From contig JANYGZ010000014.1 of the NCBI GenBank assembly GCA_025362235.1, positions 48,378-112,377 on the forward strand: a stretch of DNA of 64,000 nucleotides, given 5' to 3'. Positions 1-8,787 of the stretch are shown piece after piece. How positions within the stretch are numbered: the first letter of the stretch is position 1; each line of letters opens with the position of its first letter. The stretch is from Ferruginibacter sp. (GTDB lineage Bacteria > Bacteroidota > Bacteroidia > Chitinophagales > Chitinophagaceae). The notes beneath the pieces are model-generated. The model worked only from the letters and a program-made list of their open reading frames with translations, had not been told where the DNA came from and searched no databases. The position numbers and the translations under genes were made by a program.

Positions 1-557
1 ACATAATAAGAAAAAAAATGATTGTTTTGTCACCATATGGATTTAAAGCAAGAAAGATAGGTAAATGCCATAAACCCCAAATAAAACCAATTATGAGACT
101 GGCTTTTAAGGATGTATATTTTTCTTGTAATATTGGAAGAAGCAAACCTCTCCAGCCTATTTCTTCCCATAATGCACTTAAAGGAAGAATCAATATGAAG
201 TAAAATACAAAATTGAATGGACTGTCTGGCTTAATACTTTGCCCGGCTATCCAATTAAAGATTAGCAACGAAAGTCCACATAAGGCTATACCCAAAATCA
301 TTACTATAATATACCATTTAAATTTTATTCTGCATTTTACAATTGCTTTAAATAAAAACTTTAGACTGTTTTTCCCAGAATAAATTGCTGTAAGCATGAG
401 GGCTACTATGCCTGGAGAAAGTGTACAAATTGTTTGAAGTCCTTTTGAAATATTTATGTATGCATATCCATGTTTAGTTAAAGCTGTTGGAATTTCTAAA
501 GACCATGTAAGAATATAAGTTAAAAGGACAAATAAAAATCCAACATGTTTTTTCATC
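1..557 (-). CDS. CPBP family intramembrane metalloprotease (partial, 3' end outside window)
   Basis: Reading the minus strand from the ATG at 555-557 gives an open frame of at least 185 codons that runs off the left edge. It is very hydrophobic, with several membrane segments. It carries the CPBP (CAAX protease / bacteriocin-processing) signatures: the glutamate pair in EEIGWRG at about residues 131-137, then FIWGLWHLPIF with the conserved His near residue 164. Members are membrane-embedded proteases, often of unknown substrate. Only the C-terminal tail is missing here, so the catalytic half is present. Family assignment is firm; the specific role is unknown. Confidence 0.85.
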
Positions 558-1093
558 GTTTCCTTTGGTATATCTTTTTGTAAAATAGTATGAAAATATT
601 ACCACTAACTTGCGACCATTGACGAAATTGGGGGATTTGTTGTTAATAAAGCCCGGAACGTCAAGCTGAACATTGATTTGATGTTGAAGTTAAAATAAAA
701 TGTTGAGAAAAGATTGTCAAGCTACAACTATTGCTTAATGCCGGAAAAAATGATGAAGAGATACTTGTCAAGCCCCAATTTTCGTTCATTGCAATGTTAC
801 CTGAAGAGTTATTAATATCAAGTGTTTGGCAATTGTGGATATTTGATAAATACACAAACTAAATAGTTCATTAACTGCTTTGTTAAATAAACAAATTTGA
901 CGGCTATATGTTACCATTTTTTATAACGATATTTATTATGTACATTTATATCATCTCATTTCTGATTATGTAAATTTTCTATCCCTGATTTCTTATAGCC
1001 CTTTATACCCTTTTGCGTAGTTAATATTGTTAGTACATTTTATTGTGGGATAAAATCATTGTTATAATTAGTGCACATTCAAATAAACTTATT
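558..1093. other. Intergenic region without a recognisable gene
   Basis: About 535 AT-rich bases lie between two divergently oriented genes. A 64-codon frame on the minus strand at 661-855 has no recognisable features. I see no RNA gene or strong hairpin. The length and the neighbouring remnants suggest decayed sequence, but I cannot name an ancestor. Confidence 0.5.
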
Positions 1094-2110
1094 ATGAAAA
1101 AGATTATTAAAATAAAACCTGTTTTAAAAAAAGCCTTACCTAAAGGAGGGAAAATTTCATTTAAAACCCCTATAAAAAATGTAATTATTATTGTTAAAGA
1201 AAATCATGGCTTTGATAATTACTTTGGCACTTTTCCCGGGGCAAATGGGGTATCAAACCTGCCTCACCTTGCAAACCCGCCTATAAATGATCCGCAGCAT
1301 ACCCATGAAGCCTGGCTTAAAAGAAGCACCAATGCAGTAAAAGGGCAGTATCATCAGTCAGATATTCCCAACTATTTTGCTTTAGCTAAACAGTTTACTC
1401 TTTGCGATAATTATTACACTGAGGTTGCAGGCCCATCCACACCAAATCATTTGATGGCTATTGCGGCAGATTCTCCTGTTATTAATAATCCGCATCATAA
1501 AGATCCCAAAAAATTTCAACCCCCTTTTAATCTTCCTTCATTGCCGGAAAATCTTCAAAAAGCAAAATTAGAATGGAAAAACTATGGCGGTTATGCGTTT
1601 GATTATATTAAGAATCTCCATGGTAATTCACGCAACGTATTAGCCGGTCAGTTTACCATAGATGCCGCAGCAGGAAAACTGGCCAACGTATCGTGGCTAT
1701 ACGGTCCAAAAAATCTCAGCGAACATCCCATTGAGAATGTTGCTGACGGTGATGCATGGACTGCTGCACAGATTAAAGCGGTTGTTAATGGAGGTTTATG
1801 GTCTTCAACAGCAATATTTATTACATGGGATGACTGGGGAGGATGGTATGACCATGTAACACCACCGGAAGTGGAAAAATGGACAGACGGCACCCAGTTC
1901 CGATACGGTAACAGGGTGGGATGCATTGTTGTAAGCCCTTATGCAAAAAGCGGACACATTTCTAACGTACTACATTCGCATGTAAGTTTAGTTAAGTTTT
2001 GCGAAACTAATTATGGCTTGCCAAACGTAAATAAGCGGAGTAAAACCGCTGATGATATGCTGGATTGCTTTGACTTTACCAGGAAACCATCAAATCCGCC
2101 AAAACTATGA
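1094..2110 (+). CDS. Phosphoesterase family protein (phospholipase C / acid phosphatase-like)
   Basis: 338 residues when started at the ATG at 1094 (a weaker in-frame ATG lies at 1043). It matches the phosphoesterase family that includes bacterial non-specific phospholipases C and AcpA-type acid phosphatases. Visible landmarks are the N-terminal metal/nucleophile-region motif ENHGFDNYFGTFPG, a central WDDWGGWYDHVTPP block, and a C-terminal HSHVSLVKFCETNYGL block with metal-binding His. There is no obvious signal peptide: the N-terminus is basic (MKKIIKIKPVLKK), so secretion is uncertain. It stands alone, flanked by remnant-rich DNA. Substrate (phospholipid or phosphate monoester) cannot be told from sequence. 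Confidence 0.85.
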   Translation: MKKIIKIKPVLKKALPKGGKISFKTPIKNVIIIVKENHGFDNYFGTFPGANGVSNLPHLANPPINDPQHTHEAWLKRSTNAVKGQYHQSDIPNYFALAKQFTLCDNYYTEVAGPSTPNHLMAIAADSPVINNPHHKDPKKFQPPFNLPSLPENLQKAKLEWKNYGGYAFDYIKNLHGNSRNVLAGQFTIDAAAGKLANVSWLYGPKNLSEHPIENVADGDAWTAAQIKAVVNGGLWSSTAIFITWDDWGGWYDHVTPPEVEKWTDGTQFRYGNRVGCIVVSPYAKSGHISNVLHSHVSLVKFCETNYGLPNVNKRSKTADDMLDCFDFTRKPSNPPKL

Positions 2111-2293
2111 TTTGGGGTTATACCTTTTTAAAACTCTGCTAAGTAAAAATTTAATTTTCTGTTACATAATGGAATCAAAAGGCATAATATTTTTATTAAA
2201 AATTCCGTTTTAAGAAAGTAGAGGAATTATTTGCAAATGTGAAGGCCAATAATTAAATACGTTGGAGTTTAACAAACCTGCTTAAGATACGAT

Positions 2294-2463
2294 ATGAAAA
2301 ATAAGCGTCCTTCAATTACAAATATTACTTCAGGCTCGGAGCTAAAAAAGTGGTATTGGCCAAAAGATGCATTAGTTTCTTATTGTAAATTGAAGCCCAT
2401 CCTCTACACCAGTGGTTAGTTTAAAATGTTAAAAAGAATTTCAAATAGTCAGGAAAACTACCA
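2294..2463 (+). pseudogene. Remnant of a SAP-like (DUF6434-type) domain protein
   Basis: An ATG at 2294 opens a frame reading RPSITNITSGSELKKWYW and PKDALVSYCK. This resembles the start of small Bacteroidota SAP-like/DUF6434 proteins, which pair 'SGxELxxWYWLKxELxxYCK' with a GxKFxxLxRI block. A TAG at 2417-2419 interrupts it after TSG, and the frame continues beyond the stop with FKMLKRISNSQENY, as expected for the family. After about 2463 nothing is recognisable. The comparison is from memory, so the family name is tentative, but the continuation in the same frame past the stop supports a real broken gene. The rest of 2111-2656 holds no other gene I can identify. Confidence 0.45.
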
Positions 2464-2656
2464 TTTTTATGTTTGTCAATTTCTTTAACGTCGTTTAAAT
2501 ACGCACGCTGCGTTTGATGAGGCGTATGGAGGAAACAGGATCAATGATTGATTGGTGCGACACTGCACGACCTACCTGTGAGGAGCTTGAGGTGAAACTC
2601 CCTTGCTTACTCGGCTATGAGCATGCCCTTCTTTGTCTGCTTAAAAATGTTTGCTA

Positions 2657-3149
2657 TTAGAGTTTTATTTTAAGCCCTGCATTTATCACTATGCCGTTTA
2701 ATGGAGCATAAATGTCATGAAAGTTTGGTTAGTAATTGTTCCTGTATAAATTGTTTCCCACCTCGTTTGCCTGCGGTCTGTAAAGTTTTCTGCATTAACG
2801 TAAACATTTAGATGCTTCCATATTTTTTCAAAAAAAAACTGCAAACAATATAACCTCTGCCTGTTGTTCCGTCTGATAATCTTTGTTGGCTTGAATAGCC
2901 GGCTTCTATTCCCGTTTTGAAATTACCTTCATCTTCGTATGCAAAATCCAAATAAAGCAAATGTTTCGGCGTTAATGGCTGCCAATAATTTTGTCCGTTA
3001 AAATGTTGTCTGGTGTCTGTATAAGTATAGCCTGCTTACAAATTCAGTTCATCTAAAGTGAATTTTAAATTCGTCTCTGCTCCTTTGGTTTCAATAAAAC
3101 CATTGGCATTTATAAAGGAATTATTTTGTAAAACAATCGTTTCGCTTTT
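2657..3149 (-). pseudogene. C-terminal remnant of a TonB-dependent receptor
   Basis: The minus strand encodes the end of a TonB-dependent outer-membrane receptor in pieces. First comes ANGFIETKGAETNLKF. After an in-frame TAA (3036-3038) the same frame continues with AGYTYTDTRQHF, WQPLTPKHLLYLDFAYED and GIEAGYSSQQRL. A frame change then gives WKHLNVYVNAENFTDRRQT, and another gives HDIYAPLNGIVINAGLKIKL followed by a stop at 2657-2659. These are typical last beta-strands of the barrel, including the plus-strand-like NAENFTD motif. Plug and most of the barrel are absent. The remnant begins exactly where the next intact gene ends, so the 5' part was lost by deletion or replacement. Confidence 0.85.
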
Positions 3150-3554
3150 CTACTTTGCTCTCATCTTGTTATTTTTCAATTCATGTGTCAGTTCTGCAAG
3201 CCCTAATTTTTCCAAAAGTGGTGGAACATACATTCCAAATCTTCCACGAAGTCCTTTTTTTAGTCCGTACCAACCGCCAACAGGATTGCGTTCCGAACGC
3301 CCCCATGCCTCAACAGTACCGTCTTTTGCTGGCTTTTGTTCGTCTGCACTTCCAAGGTCCATCCAATCGCCATGTTTTTTCAATATTGCGTGCAAGTCGT
3401 TCAAACAACGGTAATCATAAAGCAGGGTTGTCTTGCCAACTACGCAAACAATTACTTCCTTTCTATCCTTTTCATCCTTGTACATTTCATAGTCAGACGA
3501 AAGTGGTGGTGTTTTTAATTTCCACGGGTTTTCTTTTGTTCCTTCTTTTGCCAT
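3150..3554 (-). CDS. Conserved hypothetical protein (possibly DUF6855-type)
   Basis: 134 residues from the ATG at 3552-3554. An upstream extension in the same frame overlaps the globin gene and is not needed. The sequence begins MAKEGTKENPWKLKTPP and contains HGDWMDLGSADEQKPAKDGT, WGRSERNPVGGWYGLKKG and RGRFGMYVPPLLEKLGL, a strongly conserved small soluble protein seen in many soil bacteria. I recall it as DUF6855, without certainty. No catalytic motif is evident and the function is unknown. It lies 16 bases downstream of the truncated globin gene on the same strand, so the two are probably co-transcribed. Confidence 0.8.
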   Translation of the reverse strand: MAKEGTKENPWKLKTPPLSSDYEMYKDEKDRKEVIVCVVGKTTLLYDYRCLNDLHAILKKHGDWMDLGSADEQKPAKDGTVEAWGRSERNPVGGWYGLKKGLRGRFGMYVPPLLEKLGLAELTHELKNNKMRAK

Positions 3555-3570
3555 GATTTGGTTCGTATTA

Positions 3571-4056
3571 TTAGGTTTCAGTTGAGATATAAGGCCCGCC
3601 TGTTTCTCCCCAACCCCATTTGGGCATTGGTTCTGCGTCACTCATTGGGTTTTCTGTCAATTGGGAATTGATAACTGCAATACGGGTTCCCCACTCTAAA
3701 TAACCTACAAATGCAGAACGAAATTCAGGGTCACTTTTAAGTCCAACTTCGTCAGCAGTTTGCAATAATAAATGAACCCATCTTTGCCGTTTTTCTTCTG
3801 TTAACAATTTTCCAATGTGTTTACCAATCATTTTTGAATGGCTTCCATTGTCTTGTATTGTATACAATTTCTCTCCTCCAAAAACCTCGGCAACAAAGTG
3901 CGAAACATGCCGAATGTGTTCGGTGGACATATTTTTAAATACCTCGCCTAATAGATCGTCCTTTAAAACTTTGTCGTAGAATATCGTAAACAATTTTTCA
4001 AAGGTTTTTATATCGCCCGCCCATTCGTATAAAGTCGGTATATTTTTCATTTCCAT
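3571..4056 (-). CDS. Group II truncated hemoglobin
   Basis: 161 residues. It has the short 2-on-2 globin layout: TLYEWAG near the N-terminus, FEKLFTIFYDKVLKDDLL for helix B/C, then HIRHVSHFVAEVFGG with the proximal His of the F region, and a C-terminal globin helix containing EFRSAFVGYLEWGTR. Group II truncated globins bind O2 or NO and are linked to oxygen or nitrosative chemistry in the cytoplasm. The C-terminal tail (PKWGWGETGG) is slightly longer than the minimal family. First gene of a two-gene unit with the downstream 134-residue protein. The family is clear, the physiological ligand is not. Confidence 0.9.
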   Translation of the reverse strand: MEMKNIPTLYEWAGDIKTFEKLFTIFYDKVLKDDLLGEVFKNMSTEHIRHVSHFVAEVFGGEKLYTIQDNGSHSKMIGKHIGKLLTEEKRQRWVHLLLQTADEVGLKSDPEFRSAFVGYLEWGTRIAVINSQLTENPMSDAEPMPKWGWGETGGPYISTET

Positions 4057-4265
4057 TTTTATTATTAAAGTCTGTCCAAAGTTCTGACTAACTTTTTAGA
4101 GTCTTGCTGTTAATCGGGCTGTTACAAACCCAACGTCTTCAGGTTTGATGTCAAATTTAGCTATATTCCAATTAATATTTTGAACCAGCCTAAGTTCTCT
4201 TTTTTGGTCAAGGCGGGATCATCTGGAAACATTTTGATAAAACTGATATTATGCAAGTCTTTCAG

Positions 4266-4557
4266 CTATAAAAAGCGTTGTAAGTAATCATTCCGGTTTT
4301 TCAACAACTTGTAATCGTAATTAATCTTATGTGCAAGCCCTGCGGAGATGGCCCAACGCCCCCCGGCTTCCTTTGCTATATCATGCCTAGTGTATCTGCC
4401 CACGAACAATGGTGGCTATTATTGAAATAGCCGGATCGGTAATTGTATATTTTTTTACGATGTAGTCAAAAGTGCATTGATCTTTATAATGTGTAAACTC
4501 CACATCCGAAATATCAAATGGAATTTCATTTAATTTTTTTGCTCTATCAATAACTAC
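4266..4557 (-). pseudogene. Decayed ChrB-domain (chromate resistance-type) gene fragment
   Basis: The minus strand reads VVIDRAKKLNEIPFDISDVE, then FTHYKDQCTFDYIVKKY and TITDPAISIIATIVRG. A one-base frame change follows near 4415, and the reading continues with RHDIAKEAGGRWAISAGLAH to a TAG at 4266-4268. This is the ChrB C-terminal domain pattern ('FDIxGVELTHxxDxCTFDxxxxKY..DPA..IVRGADT..HD.A.EAxGL.AIS.GLA'). The N-terminal start of the domain is missing and there is a frameshift, so it cannot make a working protein. Downstream, 4057-4265 still shows short open stretches (for example INWNIAKFDIKPEDVGFVTA) that I cannot assign. Confidence 0.7.
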
Positions 4558-4592
4558 CTTTAAGTTTAGAAATCACAATCATCATGTAATTT

Positions 4593-5630
4593 ATGTCCAA
4601 CAAAGATTCCCCAAATGAGGAGGTTCCGAAAAAAGAGTTGACCTACGTTGAAAAAGCATGGTATACAATAGCAATTTTTGCCTTTTTAGTTGTTGTTATA
4701 TTAATAATTCGTGTGGCGTTTAATGTACTTCTGATGGCGCTGGCCGGGTCCCTGATAGCAGTCTATTTTCATGGCCTTGGTGATATTATAGAACGAAAAA
4801 CAAAATTAGGCCGGCGCAGTAGCATGATTTTTTCTATTGTTGGATCTTTATTTATTTTAGGGGTATTGACATGGTTTATGGGTACAAAGATCCAGGATCA
4901 AATCACTGCTTTAAGCAATAGTTTGCCTCAAACAATTACTACAGCGAAAGAAAAGCTGCAGCAAACACCAGCCGGACAAAAAATACTCGAGTACCTTTCA
5001 GGTAACAACTCTGATAAATTATTTGCCACAGCACAACAGTTTTTTAGTACCAGCTTTGGCGTGTTGGGCGATCTATATATCATTTTATTTCTTGGAATTT
5101 TTTTTACTGCAAGTCCTGCCCTTTATAAAAACGGAATTTTAATGCTTATTCCATCAACAAATAAACCTTTAGCTAAAAATATATTAGATCGTAGCAGCCA
5201 AATCCTAAAGGGCTGGCTTAAGGGAACAATGATTTCGATGGTTTTAATAACGATCTTACTTCCCATTGCACTAAATATTATGCATATTCCAGTGGCATTG
5301 GTACTGGGGATAATAACAGGCATTCTTGTAATCGTTCCTAATTTTGGCTCCTTTGCTGCAATGATCCCCGGCGTTTTACTGGCCCTTACGATTAGCACCA
5401 GCGCTGCCATACAAGTGGCATTGATCTATATTGGTATTCAAACCCTGGTGAGTAATATCATAGCCCCATTGGTTCAAAAAAAAATGATGAGCCTGCCCCC
5501 TGCGTTAACTATCTTAGGTCAGTTAGTGATGGGAAGTGTAGCAGGTGTTATGGGTATAATCATGGCAGTGCCGGTACTGGCATTGGTAATGATACTGGTA
5601 GATGAACTGTATGTAAAAAAGATCAATTAA
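4593..5630 (+). CDS. AI-2E family transporter (membrane permease)
   Basis: 345 residues, almost entirely transmembrane helices after a short charged N-terminus (MSNKDSPNEEVPKKEL). It fits the AI-2E / PurR-regulated permease family (TqsA/PerM-like). It has paired N-terminal helices, a central amphipathic domain with alternating polar residues (residues about 95-150), then helices with the conserved GxLxxVPNFGSFxAxxPGVLLAL block near residues 250-270 and a C-terminal GSVAGVMGIIMAVPVLAL helix. Despite the name, substrates vary (AI-2, Na+/H+, unknown). Monocistronic as far as visible; upstream and downstream DNA is degenerate. The family is confident, the substrate unknown. Confidence 0.88.
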   Translation: MSNKDSPNEEVPKKELTYVEKAWYTIAIFAFLVVVILIIRVAFNVLLMALAGSLIAVYFHGLGDIIERKTKLGRRSSMIFSIVGSLFILGVLTWFMGTKIQDQITALSNSLPQTITTAKEKLQQTPAGQKILEYLSGNNSDKLFATAQQFFSTSFGVLGDLYIILFLGIFFTASPALYKNGILMLIPSTNKPLAKNILDRSSQILKGWLKGTMISMVLITILLPIALNIMHIPVALVLGIITGILVIVPNFGSFAAMIPGVLLALTISTSAAIQVALIYIGIQTLVSNIIAPLVQKKMMSLPPALTILGQLVMGSVAGVMGIIMAVPVLALVMILVDELYVKKIN

Positions 5631-5889
5631 TATCGAAGCGGAAAGATTAGCATCTCTGCGGGGCTTCAAAAACAGTAATAGACATGCTATAGAAATATCC
5701 CAATGAGGAACTATCCGGACAGGCACTGGGCATCGTTCACTGAGAATCCACGATAAAACGTACGAAAATTCGTACATTGATTGCAAGAGGTTTAAAAAAC
5801 AGAAATACATTTTAGTCAATGAGGTGAGCTGGAAAATCCACGAGTATTGGCCCCTTCCGCCACGCTGATTTAAACTAAAAATGAATGGC
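5631..5889. other. Degenerate DNA between the transporter and the metQ remnant
   Basis: I looked at all frames. Short open stretches exist (for example RFKKQKYILVNEVSWKIHEY in a plus frame), but none could be tied to a family. In particular I see no metN or metI remnant next to the metQ fragment that follows. Confidence 0.4.
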
Positions 5890-6390
5890 GGATGGGGTTT
5901 AGCATTGCCGTTATTTCCAGTTTATCCCATTGCGGGCTATTCAAAAAAAATAAAAAAACTGGAATAATTAAAAGACGAAAGCATCATTGTGATCGCTAAC
6001 GATCCTACCAATGAAGGGCGTTATTTATTATTGTTGCAAAAGAAGGGCCTTATAAAACTAAAAGATGTCGTAGATATTTTACCCACCATTACAGACATTG
6101 TAAGCATTACTAAAAAATTACAAATAGTCGAGCTGGAAGATGCGAATGTTACCATTGCAATCATTAACAGCAATTTTTCTGTACAAATAGGTTTAATAGT
6201 AAACCGAGATGGTATATTTGTTGAAGATAAAGATTCGCCTTATGTAAACCTAATCGTATCACGAGAGGGTAATAAAAATGCGGAAAAGGTTAAAAAATTT
6301 GTGCTGGCTTTTCAATCTCCTGAAGTGGCTAAAACTGTAGAATATGAATTTAAAGGAGGCGCAATAATGGATGGTATTTTAAATAAATAA
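5890..6390 (+). pseudogene. metQ: Remnant of metQ (D-methionine ABC transporter substrate-binding lipoprotein)
   Basis: Upstream of the open frame at 5989-6390 the same frame reads PVYPIAGYSKKIKKLE, a TAA, then LKDESIIVIANDPTNEG, continuing with LLLLQKKGLIKLKD and GIFVEDKDSPYVNLIVSREG. This follows MetQ/NlpA proteins closely from mid-protein to the C-terminus. The N-terminal third, including the lipoprotein signal and the first lobe, is missing. There is an in-frame stop, and about 11 residues are deleted at VELEDAN/VTIAIIN, where the family has a ligand-contacting segment ending in 'xLPRSLDD'. No metN or metI lies nearby. The remaining 133-codon frame could be translated, but it would lack half the binding cleft. 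Confidence 0.85.
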
Positions 6391-6424
6391 TACTGCACAA
6401 TTAATTATTACTTATATTTTTCTC

Positions 6425-8482
6425 ATGATTATAAAAAAATATTTTTCGGCCGAACCTCTTTGTAAAAAGCTTTTGCCATTTTTTCGTATATACTTTACTG
6501 TGATTATTTTCATTGGCTTTGCTTATACTATTTCTGCGCAAAAAATCACAAGCCATCGTGCCATTATCACCCATTTTTTTGAGCAGCAGGCGGGGGTGCA
6601 TAATATATACCAGGCCCAGTTAAACAAGGATGGGACCTCCATTGTGTGGAATGCCGATGGAAAGGACGGCTCACAATCAATATACCGTGCAGCATTGTCA
6701 AATATAGATGCTGCGGTTCGCATCACTGCATCGACTGGTGGTAAAAAAGTAGACGAGGCTGATCCGCAATGGTCGCCCGATGGAAAAGAGATCGCATTTC
6801 TTTCTGAAGCCCAAGCAGAACACCAGTCGCAAATATTTGTTGCAAATGCGATCACAGGACTGCTTATTACCAAAAAACCGTCAACAAAATTCGATGGGTA
6901 TGTATCGCACTTACAATGGTCGCCTGATGGAAAATATCTAAGTGTGCTGTATGTTGAAAAAGCAAGCCGTGAACCTTCGCCAATGGCAGCCAAAAATAAA
7001 GTAGTTGGTTTAATTGATTCACTTGCTAATAAAAATATACAACGTATTGCAATAGTAAACCGGCTTAGCGGCAAAACAGAACAAATAACACCTGCCGGGT
7101 TGTATATTTTTGAATACAGCTGGTCGCCAGACAGTAAAAATTTCGTATATACGGCGGCGTTACCACCCGGCGATGATAACTGGTATATTGCACAGCTATA
7201 CCGGCAAAGTATTGCTGCAAAAGACACCATACTACTTTACCACCCTTTGAAGCAGATAGCATTACCCAGATGGTCGCCCGATGGAAAACACATTGCATTT
7301 ATTGAAGGCCTCATGAGTGATCAGGGTGGTACAGGAGGCGATATATTTACTATTCTTTCCTCTGCCAATGCAAAGTCGCAGGACCTTACACCTGATCGTA
7401 GCTCTACGCCATCCTGGTTTACATGGCGCCCCAATGGCGATATTTTATTTACCGAATTTGTTGGTGGTTCCGTTGCTATCAATACACTACATGTTACCGA
7501 TGGAAAAATAGTTCCCTTGTGGAAAGCAGCTGAATCCATTCATGCTGGTAATGAAGAAATGAGCCTGTCAATTGGTGGCAATACTACTGCTCCTGTATTT
7601 GCATTTATGCGCACCTCATGGAACATGCTGCCTGAAGTATGGGGTGGCAACCTGGACAAATTAAAAGAGCTTACAAAACTGAATGCCTCCAACAAACACC
7701 TCACGCCCGCTTCAATAAATGTAGAGTGGATAAACGAAGAACAACGGGTGCAGGGCTGGCTATTGTACCCGGAAAATTATGACACTTCAAAAAAATATCC
7801 TATGCTGGTAGCGGTACATGGTGGGCCTGCATGGATCACAACGCCTGCCTGGAGTGCACCCGATTTTAATACCACTGTATATACCAAATTAGGCTACTTC
7901 GTTTTTTTTCCCAACCCAAGAGGAAGTTACGGACAAGGTGAAAAATTCACTTTGGCCAACCGCCGCGACTGGGGCTTTGGTGATTTGCGGGATATTACCA
8001 GCGGTGTTGATGCCATTACAAAAAAATTTCCAGTAGACTCTGCCAGGGTTGGCATTCTCGGCTGGAGTTATGGAGGTTCAATGAGCATGTTTGCCATAAC
8101 TCAAACCAATAAATTCAGGGCTGCTGTTGCCGGCGCGGGAGCAGGGGACTGGCTAAGTTACTACGGACAAAATTCTATTGATAAATGGATGTGGTCGTAT
8201 TTCGGCGCCTCTCCTTATGATGACCCAGCTGCTTATGCAAAAGTTTCCGCTATGACGCATATCAAAAATGCAAAAACACCTACGCTCGTGCTTGTCGGCG
8301 AACTGGATGGTGAAGCCCCTTCCCCACAATCTTTACAGTTTTGGCATGCATTAAAAGAACTGCATGTTCCAACACAATTAATGATATACCCGGACGAGGG
8401 ACATGGTTTTCATAAATTTGAAGATATGATCGATGTATCTGTAAGAACATTTGAATGGTTCAATAAATACATGGCACCTTAA
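6425..8482 (+). CDS. S9 family peptidase (prolyl oligopeptidase / DPP-like)
   Basis: 685 residues with a hydrophobic N-terminal segment ending FAYTISAQ, a probable signal peptide. Residues about 60-400 form a beta-propeller with repeated PD40-like 'WSPDGK' blades (at least five visible). The C-terminal alpha/beta hydrolase domain carries the nucleophile elbow GWSYGGSM (Ser548), a catalytic Asp near 628 (ELDGEAPS) and His660 (DEGHGFHKF). The preceding VHGGPAW motif supplies the oxyanion hole. Expected role: periplasmic or secreted hydrolysis of short proline- or hydrophobic-containing peptides. It ends 14 bases before the broken oxidase gene. Confidence 0.93.
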   Translation: MIIKKYFSAEPLCKKLLPFFRIYFTVIIFIGFAYTISAQKITSHRAIITHFFEQQAGVHNIYQAQLNKDGTSIVWNADGKDGSQSIYRAALSNIDAAVRITASTGGKKVDEADPQWSPDGKEIAFLSEAQAEHQSQIFVANAITGLLITKKPSTKFDGYVSHLQWSPDGKYLSVLYVEKASREPSPMAAKNKVVGLIDSLANKNIQRIAIVNRLSGKTEQITPAGLYIFEYSWSPDSKNFVYTAALPPGDDNWYIAQLYRQSIAAKDTILLYHPLKQIALPRWSPDGKHIAFIEGLMSDQGGTGGDIFTILSSANAKSQDLTPDRSSTPSWFTWRPNGDILFTEFVGGSVAINTLHVTDGKIVPLWKAAESIHAGNEEMSLSIGGNTTAPVFAFMRTSWNMLPEVWGGNLDKLKELTKLNASNKHLTPASINVEWINEEQRVQGWLLYPENYDTSKKYPMLVAVHGGPAWITTPAWSAPDFNTTVYTKLGYFVFFPNPRGSYGQGEKFTLANRRDWGFGDLRDITSGVDAITKKFPVDSARVGILGWSYGGSMSMFAITQTNKFRAAVAGAGAGDWLSYYGQNSIDKWMWSYFGASPYDDPAAYAKVSAMTHIKNAKTPTLVLVGELDGEAPSPQSLQFWHALKELHVPTQLMIYPDEGHGFHKFEDMIDVSVRTFEWFNKYMAP

Positions 8483-8496
8483 GAAATTGTTTTATT

Positions 8497-8776
8497 ATGA
8501 ATCAAAATTTTGATGTTATCGTATTGGGGCTTGGAGCCAATGGCAGTTCCGCTATTTATCATCTTTCTAAAACAGGTGCAAGGGTTTGTTGCATCAATCA
8601 GTTTACGCCTCACATTCACATGGTTCTTCTCACGGGCAAAGTCGCATTATCCGCCAGGCTTATTATGAAAGCCCGTTTTATGTTCCGCTTTTAAAGGAAG
8701 CTTATACCATTTGGGATGAGGTTGAAAAAGTATCCGATAAAAAACTATTTTTAAAAACTGGAGGCCTTATGCTGTT
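8497..8776 (+). pseudogene. Truncated, frameshifted sarcosine / N-methyltryptophan oxidase-like gene
   Basis: The frame starts MNQNFDVIVLGLGANGSSAI, with a dinucleotide-binding GxGxxG variant typical of MSOX/SolA-type FAD oxidases. After ARVCCINQFTP a one-base loss near 8610 shifts the frame, which then reads HSHGSSHGQSRIIRQAYYE, SPFYVPLLKEAYTIWDEVEK and KKLFLKTGGLML, the expected continuation of this family. Homology stops at about 8776, just before the stop codon of the convergent MscS gene. Roughly three quarters of the usual 370-390 residues are missing. The remaining sequence is otherwise well conserved, so the loss looks recent. Confidence 0.85.
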
Positions 8777-8787
8777 CAAGTGTAAGA

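Noticed and set aside
6523..7230. 235-codon minus-strand frame inside the S9 peptidase gene
   Set aside because: Antisense of the beta-propeller repeats, which explains its repeated FPSGDHC-like strings.
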